Source: Lepisosteus oculatus
Lineage: Eukaryota > Chordata > Actinopteri > Semionotiformes > Lepisosteidae
Length of the DNA: 64,000 nucleotides
Direction: 5' to 3'
Assembly (NCBI RefSeq): GCF_040954835.1
Contig: NC_090718.1
Coordinates: 11,485,532 to 11,549,531 of the forward strand
Part shown: positions 1-12,490 of the stretch, piece after piece
How positions within the stretch are numbered: the first letter of the stretch is position 1
Layout: each line of letters opens with the position of its first letter
The notes under the pieces: model-generated
Databases searched by the model: none
Told to the model about the DNA's origin: nothing
Seen by the model: the letters and a program-made list of their open reading frames with translations, nothing else
Made by a program: the position numbers and the translations under genes

Positions 1-303
1 AGTGCCAGTTTTCTTACTGGGAATATTAATAGTTTGAACTCAGGTGGTTCTTCTGCTGAAGACAGCAGTTAAAAACGTTGAATACCTGAACTGTGGGCTG
101 AAACCACACATAGCTCTCCGCCTGGCCCTGGTTATCCTGCTGCTCACACAAAACTGAACTTTGACGAACGAAAGAAGAGAAACAAATGCCACACCTGATT
201 GAAAAGTGTTTTGTTGTGCACAAGAAATAAGTGGGAGAGCAGACAGGCGGCTAAATTAATGCTTCAAGGTAAAAAAAAACCCTGCTGTGAGCGCACAGCC
301 CTT

Positions 304-324
304 CTCGTCTTGAAACAAGACGAG
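304..324. repeat. Perfect short inverted repeat (hairpin)
   Basis: The arms CTCGTCTTG (304-312) and CAAGACGAG (316-324) are exact reverse complements separated by AAA. No T-run or gene context suggests a function; short perfect palindromes also arise by chance. Confidence 0.7.
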
Positions 325-1790
325 CCATTTAAGTGCCTAACCATTGATCAAACGTTTTCATAAGAGACTTGGCTCAGTTGACCTTTTTAATGGGTCTGCA
401 GCATTAACTGTTTTATTTTAGAAAAGCAGAACATGGAAGGAAAAGAGAGAGATCGGTCCATAACAAAAAAAAGGCAAGCTGTCTTTTCCACTCTGCTGTA
501 AAAACACCAGCATAATATACAATTGCTTGGATTTATACTACATGCAAAGTAGTTTACATGAAGGAGGGGAGCCAATTAATCCACCACTGACCTGCAGTCT
601 CCTCTGGAGCGACTTGATGCAGCCCCATTACACAGCAGATGGAGAAGAGGAACATTTGTCAACTGCATTAAGGGAGAAATTCAGATTTTGACAGCCCGGA
701 GTGAAATTTGTGTGGCACTTTAATTTTGCTAATGGCTTTTGAGATAAAAATAAAATGTATCGGCCACCAGGGCTTGTGCTTTTTATTTGAATTGACAGCC
801 CATAATTCTCAAATAACACGGGACGTTCGCAGATGAACAAACACAAACGGTTCGGGCTTGTAAAAAGCTCCTGTCTTATAATATGTGAGTAGATATTGGT
901 TCTTCCGCTTACTTAAATTCCACCTCTGCTACAGTATATCTATATTCTATGAACATGTGTTCACGTATCAAATAGGGCACAATGTAGTCCAACACTGCAG
1001 GCGATGTCAAGGAAAAACAAACATCTGTGTGAATACCAGAGGCTGCCTGGATGTCTGAGTGACAGGTGCAGACACAGAGACACAGGAGGCCTGAGGGATC
1101 TACAACTCAGGGCTAAATATTCACCCTGCTGTGCTGTGGGCTCCCTACCCAGCAGCCTAGACACTCGATTGTCAGGCCTACTGCAGGGAAAGAGACAAAC
1201 AGAGCATGGCAAAAAATGCCTTACTGCAACAAAAGAAAGACAAAGTCACTTAAATATTTTTTGCCACGCTGGTATCAGTGTGCCTTACCCAATAACGATT
1301 ATTGCAAAAAAAAGAAAGTGATTTCTTATGTACAGTCTTACCAGCTTCTGATCTGAACTCCCTAAAAATGCAGACACTAAACTAGGCCAGACACATTATG
1401 TACTGCGATGGGAGACTTCTAGAAGAAAACAGACAATAGGCAACGCTTTTCCATCTGGACCAAAATTCCCAAACAGATCGCCCAGTGTGGCACCCAGGGA
1501 CACTGTACTTTGGATAAAACATTAAATTACCGTCCTGATTACTTGGCGATTACAAATCTCATGGCACTCTTTGCAGGGGGCAGGGTTATTACAAAGACTA
1601 GCGTCCTGGCTAAATTCCACTCTGGGTTTGCTGCAAAATGGCCTATAAACAAATGTAATAAAGATGAAGTCACCTCTGTCCTTAAGGACTGTGCTACTGA
1701 CAGACCCTGACGTCATGCACTGCGATATTCCAGCACTGAGACAGTGAACACAGTGTAAACCAGTGTAAATGCCAAGCTACTGAACACAGT

Positions 1791-1816
1791 TCAGCTCAGC
1801 TCAGCTCAGCTCAGCT
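1791..1816. repeat. (CAGCT)n microsatellite
   Basis: About five uninterrupted copies of the pentamer TCAGC/CAGCT. The surrounding 1,730-1,890 also carries a looser repetition of 'ctactgaacaca' phrases, suggesting local slippage or small tandem duplications. Confidence 0.85.
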
Positions 1817-1924
1817 CTCTAAACAGTGAGCTACTGAACACACTGTAACCCCAACTCTAGATACCAAGCTACTGAACACAGTACAGCTCAGAACTTAACA
1901 TTTTACACTGTGCAGCAAACTAGA

Positions 1925-2245
1925 TCCATCCATGTTCTAACAGCTTCATCTGATTCCGGGTTCATGGGGAGCCTATCATAGCATTGGGCAGAAGGCGGGA
2001 TACACCCTGCCCATCACAGGGCACACATAAACACAGACACGCTCCAGGGCCATTTTTCCAAGAAACCAATTAACATACCAGTCTGACTTTGGACTGTGAG
2101 AGGTAAGCAGAGCCCCCCGAGGAAACCCACTTGAACCCAGGGACAACACGTTCTCCCCACAGAGGCGGCACCCCAGATCTGGAATTGAACCCCAGTGCTG
2201 CGAGGCCGGAATGCCACCAAGCAAACGATCCAACCACGGTGCGAC
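1925..2245 (-). repeat. Dispersed repeat fragment, fish-wide family
   Basis: This segment has the phrase order of a very common fish interspersed repeat: 'gggatacaccctgcccatca', then 'ccaattaacataccagt', 'ttggactgtgagag', 'gaacccagggacaacacg' and 'ggaattgaacccca'. A second copy of the family lies at about 38,060-38,330, and degraded pieces occur in the spacers of the beta-domain gene array. I cannot assign it securely to a class (LINE 3' region or SINE). It abuts a LINE 3' end at about 2,246. Confidence 0.6.
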
Positions 2246-2646
2246 AGGGAGCGCTACAGGAGGTCATCCTTGCCTTCAGCCATAAGACTGTACAACACAG
2301 GGCAACATTGACATTGACCTGTTTTGGACTAAACAGTAAACTCTCTGTTACATCTGGCTTTTCTTGTTTACAACCCTTTTTGTGCAATATATTCCACGGA
2401 CTTGTGCAATACATTTATATTTATATTGCGCAATACAACTTTTTGTGTACTGTTTTGGTTGGTTCCCAGTGGTTCTGTATATCCTGGACTGTGAGTAACT
2501 CTTCTTAGTGCATTTATCACTGACCGTACTGATTGTATTGTATTATTGTATCATTTTGTTACACTGTGCTGTGTTGTCTGTGTTAAACTGCTGTTGCACT
2601 GCAATTTCCCTCACGGGATCAATAAAGTATCTATCAAATCAAATCC
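2246..2646 (+). mobile_element. Non-LTR retrotransposon (LINE) 3'-end fragment
   Basis: It begins with 'gcgctacaggaggtcatcc' and 'cataagactgtacaacac', which resembles the end of a fish LINE reverse-transcriptase ORF, with Arg/Lys and a Leu/Tyr-Asn motif. AT-rich untranslated sequence with several 'ttgtgcaatac' phrases follows. The end is 'gggatcaataaagtatc' and a short 'tatcaaatcaaatc' tail, typical of LINE 3' ends. It is strongly 5'-truncated, and the exact clade is not assignable by eye. Confidence 0.6.
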
Positions 2647-3224
2647 TAAATCTCTTTTTAAACGGCGGTCTAAGTTGAGAGCAAGCCTTGCTCTACCCTC
2701 TGGTGCTGTGTCAGGACGCATGCATGTCCCAGCCCCAGAGATAGCGAGGCACTCAGAGGCACATTACCGCCAGAGAAGCCTGTGCCCTGCCAGCAGCCGC
2801 TGCCTGCTGAAGAGAGAGGGCAAGCCCTAGCTGTTGCTAGGAAGACTGAGACAGTGCAACTCCCCAGTGAATTCCGAGCGGAAGTGGAGCTTAATCCCCT
2901 CCCCACCTCCACACACGCTCACAGAGACAGCGGCCCGTTTTGCACCACGTTCTTGGGACGTGACCTGCCGAAATGAGGAGCAGGGAAAGGAATCCACACG
3001 TCTGGTTCGCCCTGGCTCAAGCACAAAGCAGGTGCAGTGCATCTCAGCTGAGCGTTTGCTCGACACCTTTTCAGATTTTGTAGACCTGCTCCCCTCCGTG
3101 CCTCACAGGACCTGGGGCAGGGGAAACCCGGAACTCACAACTGTAGCACAAATGGGGTCGCTGCCGATCGCAGTTCAGCTCCATGTGAATCTGAATTACA
3201 GGCTCGGTTGGTGAATAGATCCTA
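2647..3224. other. Intergenic, no gene seen
   Basis: Moderately GC-rich DNA with overlapping short open frames on both strands (around 2,670-3,214). None shows a recognisable domain or a convincing splice-bounded exon. Confidence 0.45.
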
Positions 3225-3775
3225 TCAGCAGCCATATCACCCTGCAACTCACAACTGGCAGCCCCAATGAAGCTAAGCAGGTGTGAGCCTGGCCAGTAGC
3301 TGGATGGGAGACCTCCTGGGAAAAACTAAGGTTGCTGCTGGAAGAGGTGTTAGTGGGACCAGCAGGGGGCGTTCACCCTGTGGTCTATGTGGGTCCTAAT
3401 GCCCCAGTATAGTGATGGGGACACTATACTGTAAACAGGCGCCATCCTTTGGATGAGATGTAAAACCGAGGTCCTGACTCTCTGTAGTCATTAAAAATCC
3501 CAGGGCGTCTCTCGAAAAGAGTAGGGGTGTAACCCCTTACCAATCATGGCCTCCTAATAACCCCTATCTATGAATTGGCTACATCACTCTGTTCTCCTCC
3601 CCACTGTAACCCCAGCGTTCTGGCACACTATGGCTGCCGTTGCATCATCCAGGTGGATTCCAGGTGCACATTGGTGGTGGTGGAGGGGATCCCCATTACC
3701 GTTAAAGTGCTTTGAGTGGAGTGTCCAGAAAAGCGCTGTATACAGTAAGTGTAAGCAATTATTATTATTATAATT
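3225..3775 (+). mobile_element. 5S-Deu-L2 type SINE (SINE3), near full length
   Basis: The head is 5S rRNA-like: 'gccatatcaccctgcaactc', 'gaagctaagcaggtg' and 'tggatgggagacctcc' match the vertebrate 5S gene in order, including the internal promoter region. A Deu domain follows ('gagatgtaaaaccgaggtcc', 'cattaaaaatcccaggg'). The end is an L2-like 3' tail ('gtgctttgagtggagtgtcc', 'aaaagcgctgtata') and an ATT-rich terminus. This is the only clear copy of the family on the + strand here. It is decayed and not an active 5S gene. Confidence 0.88.
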
Positions 3776-6700
3776 CTTCACACGCAGGACTTCAAATATA
3801 TGTCCACGATGCTGCATTTCAAGCTACACCAGCAGGGCACATTAGGGCCGTGCAGATCACATTTCTTCCTTTTCTCCCTCTGTTGCACGATTGGTGGAAT
3901 TTCTTTTATTTCAACCCTTTTGTTAAGAGCTCGGATCTTATTTCTCCAAGACTGCAGTGTTGTGCTGATGCAGGGAAATGGCTTGATCCCTGGGAAAAAA
4001 AAAGATTAATCCCTGGAGCTCATATGAGGGCACCACTGGCTACTAAGTGTAGTGTGAGCATCCCTGGTAAGAAATTAAATACACCGGGGGCGTGATCTCT
4101 GTTCTTCTCACGCAGGAGAGGGCAACAGCCCAAGTTGGGCGACGGTTTCATCACCAAAGCCGCTTTGAAGTTCCTGGATCAAGCCATTTCTTTCCAGAAA
4201 CACCTTAGATAGAAAAGAAATTCCACTGGGATCCTTCTCTTGTTTCGGAGGGCCCGGAGATCCACTCGCGAGGTCCTCTGGAGCAGGTCTGCCTCAATCT
4301 CGGATGAAAATAGCACGGCTTTGTGTGGATTCGCTGCGCGGCATCATCAGAGAGCCCATCAAGGACAGGCGCTGGCATCGAGGACAGATAACAAAAGCTG
4401 TGTAACACAATGTTCTTGAGACGCTTATCCCAGCTTCCAGTAATGACAGAAGGCAATGTGCAGGGTGCCAGAGCTGATCAGCCTGACTGAGACAGAGGGG
4501 GAGGAATGACACCACAGTGAATCCTCAAGAACCGCACACAGGTTTTCCTGGAGTATCCATGATTCCCCCTTTTGAAATCATGTTGAACCATGCAAAACAA
4601 AAGTCTTCCACCTTCAAGGTGATATAGTGTAATCTGCATGCAACACAACCCCAAGACCAATTCAGGGCTGACACACAATAACCTCTGGCTTGGCCCACTG
4701 CATTGTAGAGATGCTCAATCAGAGGTCTGATCCCTTCCACTGAAAGGAATATTCACTGGAAAATGTTCCACAGCACTGGGAAAGGGGGCCAGCTTTAATA
4801 TAACATATGATGTTAAGGAGAGAGCTGGCGAGATGGAGATAGTAGACCTTTGCAAAGACCCAGAAGTCCTCAGCTAGCGGGATGAAGACACAACAGCAGA
4901 CTCAAGGCAACGTGAGACATAGGGGTGGGAAGGATTGGAAGACCACAGCATGGCCTACAAAAGGGCATGTCTGGAGCTCATCTATTGAGGGGTTTATGTT
5001 TGAAAGATAATATCCAGTGGAGTACCTTAATTCTCACCTTCACCACCCACTACAGTAGGCAGCATTTCCAACGAGTGAAACCTAGAAATTGGTGAAGTAC
5101 TAGACAACACAATAGCAGGAGAGCCACCCACCCGCTTGGATGACCAATATTAAATCTGTGTCTTAACACGGCTGAGTAGTCCGAGCGCAAGGCTAATTGG
5201 AATGAAAACACCATTTAAATATGTCAACTGGGTCCTACTTAATTCCTTCAGAGAACCGAAAGTGTCTTAGGGAAGCGGTCGCGCTCATTGACTCACTTGG
5301 CGCTGTGATTATGCCTTTGAGCTCGAACAGTTCCTCTTTACCGACACTGCGAACTTTGCAGATTGGTCTTCCATACAATCAAGAAGTAAAACGAGAATGA
5401 GAGGAAACACTTCACGTAGACCGTTGTTGGACAAAACACAGGAAAATATAAGAACATAAAAAATCAGTGAAGCACATCACACAGATGTGCAAACAATGTT
5501 GCTTATTACCATTAACGTTAATTGGCATCCACCAAAATTAAGAGCCGTGGTAGCCAACACAGCTGACTCATCTGCATTGCTGTTCATGTGAATAACACGT
5601 ACCAGTGCAGCTGTACACAATTCTACCTATCCAGCAAAGCACCAGCTTCATGACAGTCACAGACTTTCTTACCAGCTGTTTATATTCTACTCAAATTAGG
5701 ATGTATGTTCATACCCATATGGACAGCACTGCCTCCACAGGAGACAGACAGAAGGCGGAGAAGGAGCTACCAGCTCCGTTGCTGCTTTTGACTCAAAATA
5801 CGATCGACCCCTGGGCGGCTGGGTAACCCTGAATCTCTCTCTCTGACAGCAGCTCCCCTTAAAATTAAACCTGATCTGCAGCCGACGCAGACAAACCCAT
5901 AACTATGCGCATCGTCAAGCTTCCCGCGGTACAAGGACCGATGCGGGTTGTGCCTGCTGTACCATTTTCCAATGAGCAAAAACAATCAGGCTATTTTAAC
6001 AATGCACTAGTCCACATCAGTAACAGGTAAGCAAACCCCCCCCGAAAAACAGAAAAACAGAGAGGAAAAACTCATTCCTCGGTTCTTATTTGAAAAATGA
6101 AAAACAGCACGCATACCCTACACAAGTAGGTCCATTAATAAAGTATTATGTAAAGTAGAATTATGTTTGGGACACGATTACACATCAATTTCCTAAATAC
6201 AGTATATAAATATGTACAAAATGCCGTGCAATGCCAATGCATGAAAACATATCCTGTAAGAAAAACAAGGAGAGAAAATATACACTGATTGCATTAAGTC
6301 TAAACGTGCTCAAGTCCCGCTTTTACTCATCCCAGATAAACTAAAGCACTGTTACATAAATAATGTCCTATTCTCTATATTTCTGTCTTTGCAATCATAA
6401 CAATAACACCACGCAAGATAAGGAGAACACACCTTACTGTGTGGTGATGCGCAAACCGGACAGACACGCTCCGCTGTCTACAAACCACTCCGCCGTTACA
6501 GAATTAAAACGAGGTCCCGACTCATTCCTGGAGCAAAATACGCTGGTGATTGAGGATGAAACAACGAAAGAAAACACCAGAAATAGGTCCGGTGATCAAC
6601 GCCTGTAATCGACCATCCTTGTACGGCTCCAGGGGAGAGCAACGCGTGAAGCTACAGTATCTTCTGCCTCCCTTGCTCCGGAGCTTGGGTTTCTGCAGTG

Positions 6701-7330
6701 TAGCCCGACTCTGATCCGAAAACCAGCAGCCCCCCTTCCAGTGACAACAACAAATCTCATGGAAATAATCCCAGCGTGGAGATTTTTTTTTTTTAAAAAG
6801 GAAACGCTATCGGCTTATGGGCAATTGACGAACTCTATTGAGCAAAAGCAATTTGATCTCCGGCGCCTATTGTGAGCGACGCAGGGGTAACAGCAGCGCT
6901 AAACGTTGGGTACATTCGCCGCTTGAAGTTTTATTCCAACACTTCTTCAGCACCTCCGTGCATCGATGCACTGTTATTCTCGTGCTCTCTCTCTGTCATT
7001 TCCAGTCTCGAAAACGCACACCACAAACCCCAGTCATGAAGCAGCGAGTCAGTCTGTCGCCTTATCTACCGGTCTTGCAGACATCACTAGCGCACACCGG
7101 CCCTGGGTAGGGCGTCACTAACAGGTTCACTTAGAAAATACAGCATACTGTATTATACAGTACATACTGGTAGGGTAAATGGCTTCTTGGCAATTTGGCC
7201 CTGGTGTGAGTGTGTCTGTGTATAGACAGTATTTATTTTTGGAAAATAAAAAAGGTTATGGAAGTCCAGAACAAGCTACCCATTCATATTGTTATTTCAA
7301 GAAAAAGCAGCCAAAACTCTGAGCTCAGTT
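3776..7330. other. Intergenic, no gene seen
   Basis: About 3.5 kb with no supportable gene. The stretch 6,590-7,110 is somewhat richer in CpG ('gatctccggcgcctattg', 'cgtgcatcgatgcactg'), but I see no exon with matching splice signals. 'caggaaaatataagaacata' near 5,440 resembles the edge of a dispersed fish repeat. Confidence 0.45.
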
Positions 7331-7815
7331 TTAATTATAATAATTATAGCACTTTTCTGGACACTCCACTCAAAGCGCTTTACAGGTAATGGGGACTCCC
7401 CTCCACCACCACCACCAATGTGCAGCCCCACCTGGATGATGTGACAGCGCCAGAACGCTCACCACACACCAGCTATCAGTGGGAAGGAGAGCACAGTAAT
7501 GAAGCCAATTCTTATATGATTAGATCAATGTGAAATTTGGCCAGGATGCCAGGGTTACGCCCCTACAATTTTCGAGAAACGCCCGGGGATTTTTAATGAC
7601 CACAGAGAGTCAGAACCTCGGTTTTACGTCCCCGTCACTATACTGGAGCATTAGACCACAGGATGAGCGCCCCCTGCTGGCCCACTAACACCACCTACAG
7701 CAGCAACCTTAGTTTTTCCCCGGAGGTCTCCCATCCAGCTACTGACCAGGCTCACATCTGCTTAGCTTCAGTGGGCTGCCAGTTGTGAGTTGCAGGGTGA
7801 TATAGCTGCTGCCAT
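7331..7815 (-). mobile_element. 5S-Deu-L2 type SINE, reverse orientation
   Basis: On the + strand it starts with an ATT-rich end and the L2-like tail ('acttttctggacactccact', 'caaagcgctttacagg'). The Deu part follows ('gggatttttaatgaccacag', 'cctcggttttacgtc'), then the 5S-derived head in reverse ('ggtctcccatccagctactg', 'tgcttagcttcagtgggctg'). All three modules are present, with an internal gap in the Deu region compared with the copy at 10.9 kb. Confidence 0.88.
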
Positions 7816-10800
7816 CTACTAGCAAACAGATTGACTAGATGATCTCCTCTTATTTGTAACCTTTATTTGATTTTTTTTAAAGAATTGTAGCAAAGCAACA
7901 CTGCGTTCAGAGAGAAGTCTCCCTCATTTTGAAGAGCAAAATGACTCTCCAGCTACAGTCACGGACTGTCATGCGATTGGAGACTCTTTGTGTACATTGG
8001 GGTTGAATTCCCAAGGAGCTCTGCGGACAGTACCAGCAACACACCAATACTATCAATCTGAGGGGACACCCCCAGTGTGAAGGGGGTTCCTCTCCTTCTT
8101 CTCCCCACGACAGAGCAAGTTTTGGCCTGAACAACAAGCGACACACCCACTCAGCTTCGATCCGCTGACACCTGCAGGGATAATCGGAGCCTTTGCCGGT
8201 CAAAGACAGGGAAAGGACAGCTCCTTAAGAGGCCATTACTGAAGGAAGCCCTTGTTCTGAAGTGTCCTTTGCAGTGGGAGTCAGGTAATAGGATGGCCTC
8301 AGACCTGTTAGGAAGTAGCAGTGAGGACCCTATGCAGAAAACCAGGGCAATCGCCAGAGGCGTAGTCGATAGAACAATCCGAGGTTCCGAAAGCCGAAGG
8401 TAAACATGCAAAAACCATAAGTTAAGCCAAAGTACCAAAACCAAAACCAGGAGACATAGTCAAGGAACAAAACAGGGTCAGGAAGCCAAAAACCAAGTAG
8501 TAAGTTATAGCGAAAATGGAAGTACTGTAGCTCTAGCCAGGAAAAACGCTCATACTGAGCCCAGGGGAGAGTGTGAAGCAGCATTAAATAGGCTGGGGGT
8601 AAATGGGCTAGTTGGGAACCGTGCTGGAATGCGAGGTGGAATGACAAGTCCTCTGGGGGGCTTGGAGTAACTAGACCAGCCTGCAGTTCATAAATTTTTT
8701 CACTTTCCATAAAACAACCCGTCCCACAGAATGTGAAACAATGGCCAGTCAAGTAAGGCTGTCTTGCTCATGCTGTCATTCAGACTTTCATTCTCTCAAA
8801 CTCCAGGGGAAGGCCTGTAAAGGTGTTTTCCCCCACTGGGGATATTTATGCATGGAAGTCAGCCTGTCCAGAAGAAGGGGCACGAGCCGATATGCCAGAA
8901 CCAGGACGAGCTCATTTCTCGCCGCAGAGCACTCATCAGCGCGAGTGGGAGCCGTTCCTGTCAAAGATGTGCATTCTGAGCCTGAAAGGGTCCCTCTTGT
9001 TCAGGTGGCCCTGTTGGAGAAGAGCTGAGAGCTGTAGCTATTCCAGGGACAATGAGAGTTTTTCAACGCATGGCCTTCAATCTTTAAACTTTTCCAAAAA
9101 CGTAATCGATACCTAAACCAATTACAATGTCCGTGGATTAATAGAATCCACTACCATATACTAGCCATGAGGTTGAGTCCACAACAAACCTCATTTAAAC
9201 TTCATAATACAGTACTTTTCAATCTGGTCAAGAGATTTGTGCAACGGCACCTGTTGTTGCTGACAGAGGCCTAATTCCACTGAGGAATTAACCTGCTCAT
9301 CCTGGGGAAACTCCTTCTAAAATCCCTAAGCTGCTGAAGGAGAAAGAAGAAGGGTTTTTAATAAGCTTGGTTTATTCCCCACTGGGGTGTGAATTCAATC
9401 TGCTTCAGCCAAAAACGGCTCTCCAGCTCAAAGCTTGCCTCAGATGAAGAGCTGGGCAGAACATTCCCAGACGCAGCCTTCCTCAGCATCTGCCAGACGA
9501 CAGACTGAGTGTACTTTCGATACTGCAGCATGAAGTCAGCACCGCAATAATCTTAGTCAGTCGTGCATCATTATATGATTCGACCACTAGCTCTAAATGT
9601 TAATCTGATTCCTCAACGACTTTTGAACACATTAGACATTCCAACTGCGTCCTGTTTGTGTGCTTCAAGACACTGAAACCCCAAGCCACTCGAGGAGCTG
9701 TTTTTAAATAATACTAGCGTTCCAGACAGCATTGGTGGCAACCAAAATAGCATCCAAAGCAGTCGACCAGGAGAAAAGTTAACGCTATTTCTATAAAAAA
9801 CACTACACAGATTCTAGAAGGACATAAACCTCTAGAGAATACAAAGGAGCCCAGAAAAGACTTTGTTGCAAACATGATGCTGTACTATAGGAGCCGGAGA
9901 GCCTGATATTAGACTTGACTGCAAATAACAATAAAGATATACCAAATAGGATCTGCCAGATGAGCAGATTACAAATCACAAAATTCTTTTCACTTACAGA
10001 AATATTCTCAAACGACTGGGATTTTCAAGATAATCTCTGAATGGGATATTCCACCCATGTAGACGTCGGCTACCCTTTCAAACTTTGCACTGACCAGAGG
10101 TGGTGAAGGGCAGTAATTAATACGAAGGAGCTCCTTCAGTACCTGCAGTTGCAAACACATCAGGTACTGCGCTCTACCCCAGGTTTCACCAGTGATCCAC
10201 AGACGCCCTTTATAGGCAACTACAGAGTTAACGAATGCAAGAGGAAGTCAAACAAAATCTCTAAAATCCTTCACCCAGCGCTCTCAGAGGAATGAAGAGG
10301 AAGGCTGGGAGGTGGCTATGAAAGTACTTTATTCCTGACAAGGCAGTTCAGAGAAAAGCAAAAAAAAAAGTGGTTCAAAATCAGCAGAAATTCAAAGTAC
10401 TGTACACCCACCCACCCTGCTCAAAAACTCCCGTTTCATCTCAGTCCCCACAGACTGGGGGGAGAGGCAAACACCCTGAGAACTCTCAGCCCCTTGAGGA
10501 AAACGCATGCATAATTTCTCAGTAATGAAACGATACAGTACGTGACATGGCATCGTCTTCATTTTGCACATTGTTTGTCTCACACTTTCGCGTGCAGCAA
10601 ATGCACTCTTCCGATTTCCTGCAAACATTTAGGCTGGAGGTGCGGAGCAACCTGAAGAGGGCGTGGCGCTGGAATGATAACATTTTGCTCACAGGCGGCA
10701 GATGGGGTGCAAATTTTGCACTTGCACAAAAGCTTTCGAGCACTCTCTTGTAAACTTGTCATTTACAGTATGGGATGCTATATCGGTCCCCGATACGAAG

Positions 10801-10834
10801 ACAGTTGTGCTGAATGCACACTAATACATTCAAA
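7816..10834. other. Intergenic, no gene seen
   Basis: The first 70 bases carry the end of a dispersed repeat ('gatctcctcttatttgtaac'). 8,150-8,700 is a low-complexity purine-rich stretch on the + strand with repeated 'ccaaaaccaggag'-like phrases that gives long hydrophobic open frames on the - strand; it is probably an old repeat. The rest is unique AT-rich DNA without a recognisable exon. Confidence 0.45.
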
Positions 10835-10897
10835 TAAACTGGGGCTACATTGTGGGATAGTTACTAGGGTTCTGGACCAGAGGGCTGTGGGTTCAAA
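10835..10897 (+). mobile_element. tRNA-derived SINE head fragment
   Basis: 'agggttctggaccagagggc' followed by 'tgtgggttcaa' has the A-box/B-box style of the tRNA-derived SINEs seen more fully at 25.65 kb and 43.1 kb. It is cut off where the adjoining 5S-Deu-L2 SINE begins, so the later insertion probably landed in it. Confidence 0.5.
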
Positions 10898-11390
10898 TAA
10901 AAATAATAATTCCTTACACTTATACAGCTTTACAGGTAATGGGGATTGCCCTCCACCACCACCAATATGCAGCCCCACCAACGGCACGGGTACACTAAAC
11001 ACACATCAGCTATCAGTGGGGAGGAGAACAGAATGATGAAGCCAGTTCAGAGATGGGGATTATTAGGAGGCCATGACTGGTTACACCCCTACTCTTCTCG
11101 AGAAACGCCCTGGGATTTTTAATGACCACAGAGAGTCAGGACCTCGGTTTTACATCTCATCTGAAGGACGGTGCCTTTGAACAGTATTGTGTCCCCGTCA
11201 CTATACTGGAGCATTAGGACCCACACACACCGCAGGGTAAGTGCCACCTGCTGGCCCCACTAACACCACTTCCATCAGCAACTCTAGTTTTTCCCAGGAG
11301 GTCTCCCATCCAGTTACTGGCCAGGCTCACACCTGCTGAGCTTCAGTGGGGCTGCCAGTTGTGAGCTGCAGGGTGAGATGGCTGCTGGCA
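10898..11390 (-). mobile_element. 5S-Deu-L2 type SINE, reverse orientation
   Basis: Read on the + strand it has an AAT-rich end, part of the L2-like tail ('tttacaggtaatggggattg'), the Deu domain ('gggatttttaatgaccacag', 'cctcggttttacatctcatc') and the reversed 5S head ('ggtctcccatccagttactg', 'ctgctgagcttcagtggg'). Part of the tail ('tctggacactccactcaaag' in sister copies) is missing, so the tail is internally deleted. Confidence 0.87.
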
Positions 11391-12239
11391 AGAGCAGACA
11401 CCCAGAATGGGACATGAAATCCTAGACTGCAGTTGCAGGCATGCTGTTGTTCTGGCCTTCAGCAAGATGTTTCACTCACACTGCCCTGGTAGGTCTCCAG
11501 CTCATCACTGCTAAAATACCCTTTGGTCTCAATTCACTTCTCAGTGAACTGCACATAAAGAACTTAAATACTCGTCTGGTGCTTTTTGAATGCCTGTTTC
11601 ACATGGGATCGCACGTAGTCTTTTTGTTGTCTGATCAGAGCAGAAAGACTCCGAGCCCTCAACCGTCTTCGCTGTGATTTGTTTTCGTTCAGATCAAAGT
11701 AAAAATATTTGGGGATCTGATTACGGCTACATTAGCACTGGAGACCCTATCTGTTCTTCATCGGGTTTTCCTTATGGTTCCAGAAAGTCATCTTCATAAA
11801 ACAGTCCTGATATCCGAGTCTGCGAACTCCACAGCTGGTTCTGAGGAGCTTCAGAAACAAGTCTTACCTGTGAGCATTTCAGCTTCTGTGTGTGGGAACA
11901 GCAATTTAATTACCCGTGTCTGCTATCGGCGCTCTCTATATTGGGGCTCATGTTTATAGCGACAAAATGTGTCGTGTGGGATATTACCCATTAATCTTCT
12001 TCAGTAGAGCTGGAACGCAGTGAAATATATTAGCTTATGCTAAAATAATGTTGCATTCGTACTGCATTTATTGCAACGATTTGTGCTGACCTGGACATAT
12101 TTATTGTGCTTTAAAGGATAAGAAAATAGAGAAAGGAACAGGTCAGATCCAATCCGAAACACGCCTATGCGTGCTGAGCTAGGTACAGTAATGAGTTTCG
12201 TTCCAAAATGCCTCATCATCCTTTCCCAATCCATGTGCG
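11391..12239. other. Intergenic, no gene seen
   Basis: Unique AT-rich sequence, with no conserved coding pattern on either strand. Confidence 0.4.
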
Positions 12240-12490
12240 CTAAAGGGGAATCTGGCAGCTGGAGCCGCGCTCTGTCTGTACATCCTGCACCTGTGTCGCT
12301 GAGCTGCTGAGCTGCTTTGCTGCCGCCGATGCTGCAGAGCCGGGGTTACTGTCGGTCGAGTGCAGGAGGTAACTCGCGTTCAAGCGCCGCCTCCACATCA
12401 CAACTGCGAAGCTACCTCGCCTCGGTCGGTACCCACCGCGGTCGGAATAGCCGAGAGGAAACCGCGGAACTGAAGATCAAGCCCGTGCTT
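12240..12490. promoter_or_regulatory. CpG-rich patch, possible promoter or first exon
   Basis: This stands out from the AT-rich surroundings with many CpGs ('ctgccgccgatgctgcag', 'gcgccgcctccacatc', 'ggtacccaccgcggtcgg'). A good donor-like site (GAG|gtaactcg) lies near 12,367 on the + strand. No TATA motif or recognisable protein is visible. It could be the start of a non-coding transcript, the first exon of an unseen gene, or a CpG patch without transcription. Confidence 0.3.

Larger units (their letters stand above)
1..1924. other. Intergenic, no gene seen
   Basis: AT-rich unique-looking DNA. Open frames are short on both strands, with no splice-flanked conserved coding pattern. It holds a small perfect hairpin near 304-324 and a pentanucleotide repeat near 1,791-1,816, both listed separately. 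It could be intergenic or part of an intron of a gene lying outside the window. Confidence 0.5.

Noticed and set aside
3232-3310. 5S rRNA gene
   Set aside because: The 5S similarity is only the head of a SINE: it runs straight into a Deu domain and L2-like tail, has many mismatches to functional 5S, and recurs in the same composite form elsewhere in the window.
8330-8752. Hydrophobic open frame of about 140 codons on the - strand
   Set aside because: Very rich in W, F and L because the DNA is a purine-rich, low-complexity repeat-like stretch; no splice signals, no known domain, and other frames are equally open.
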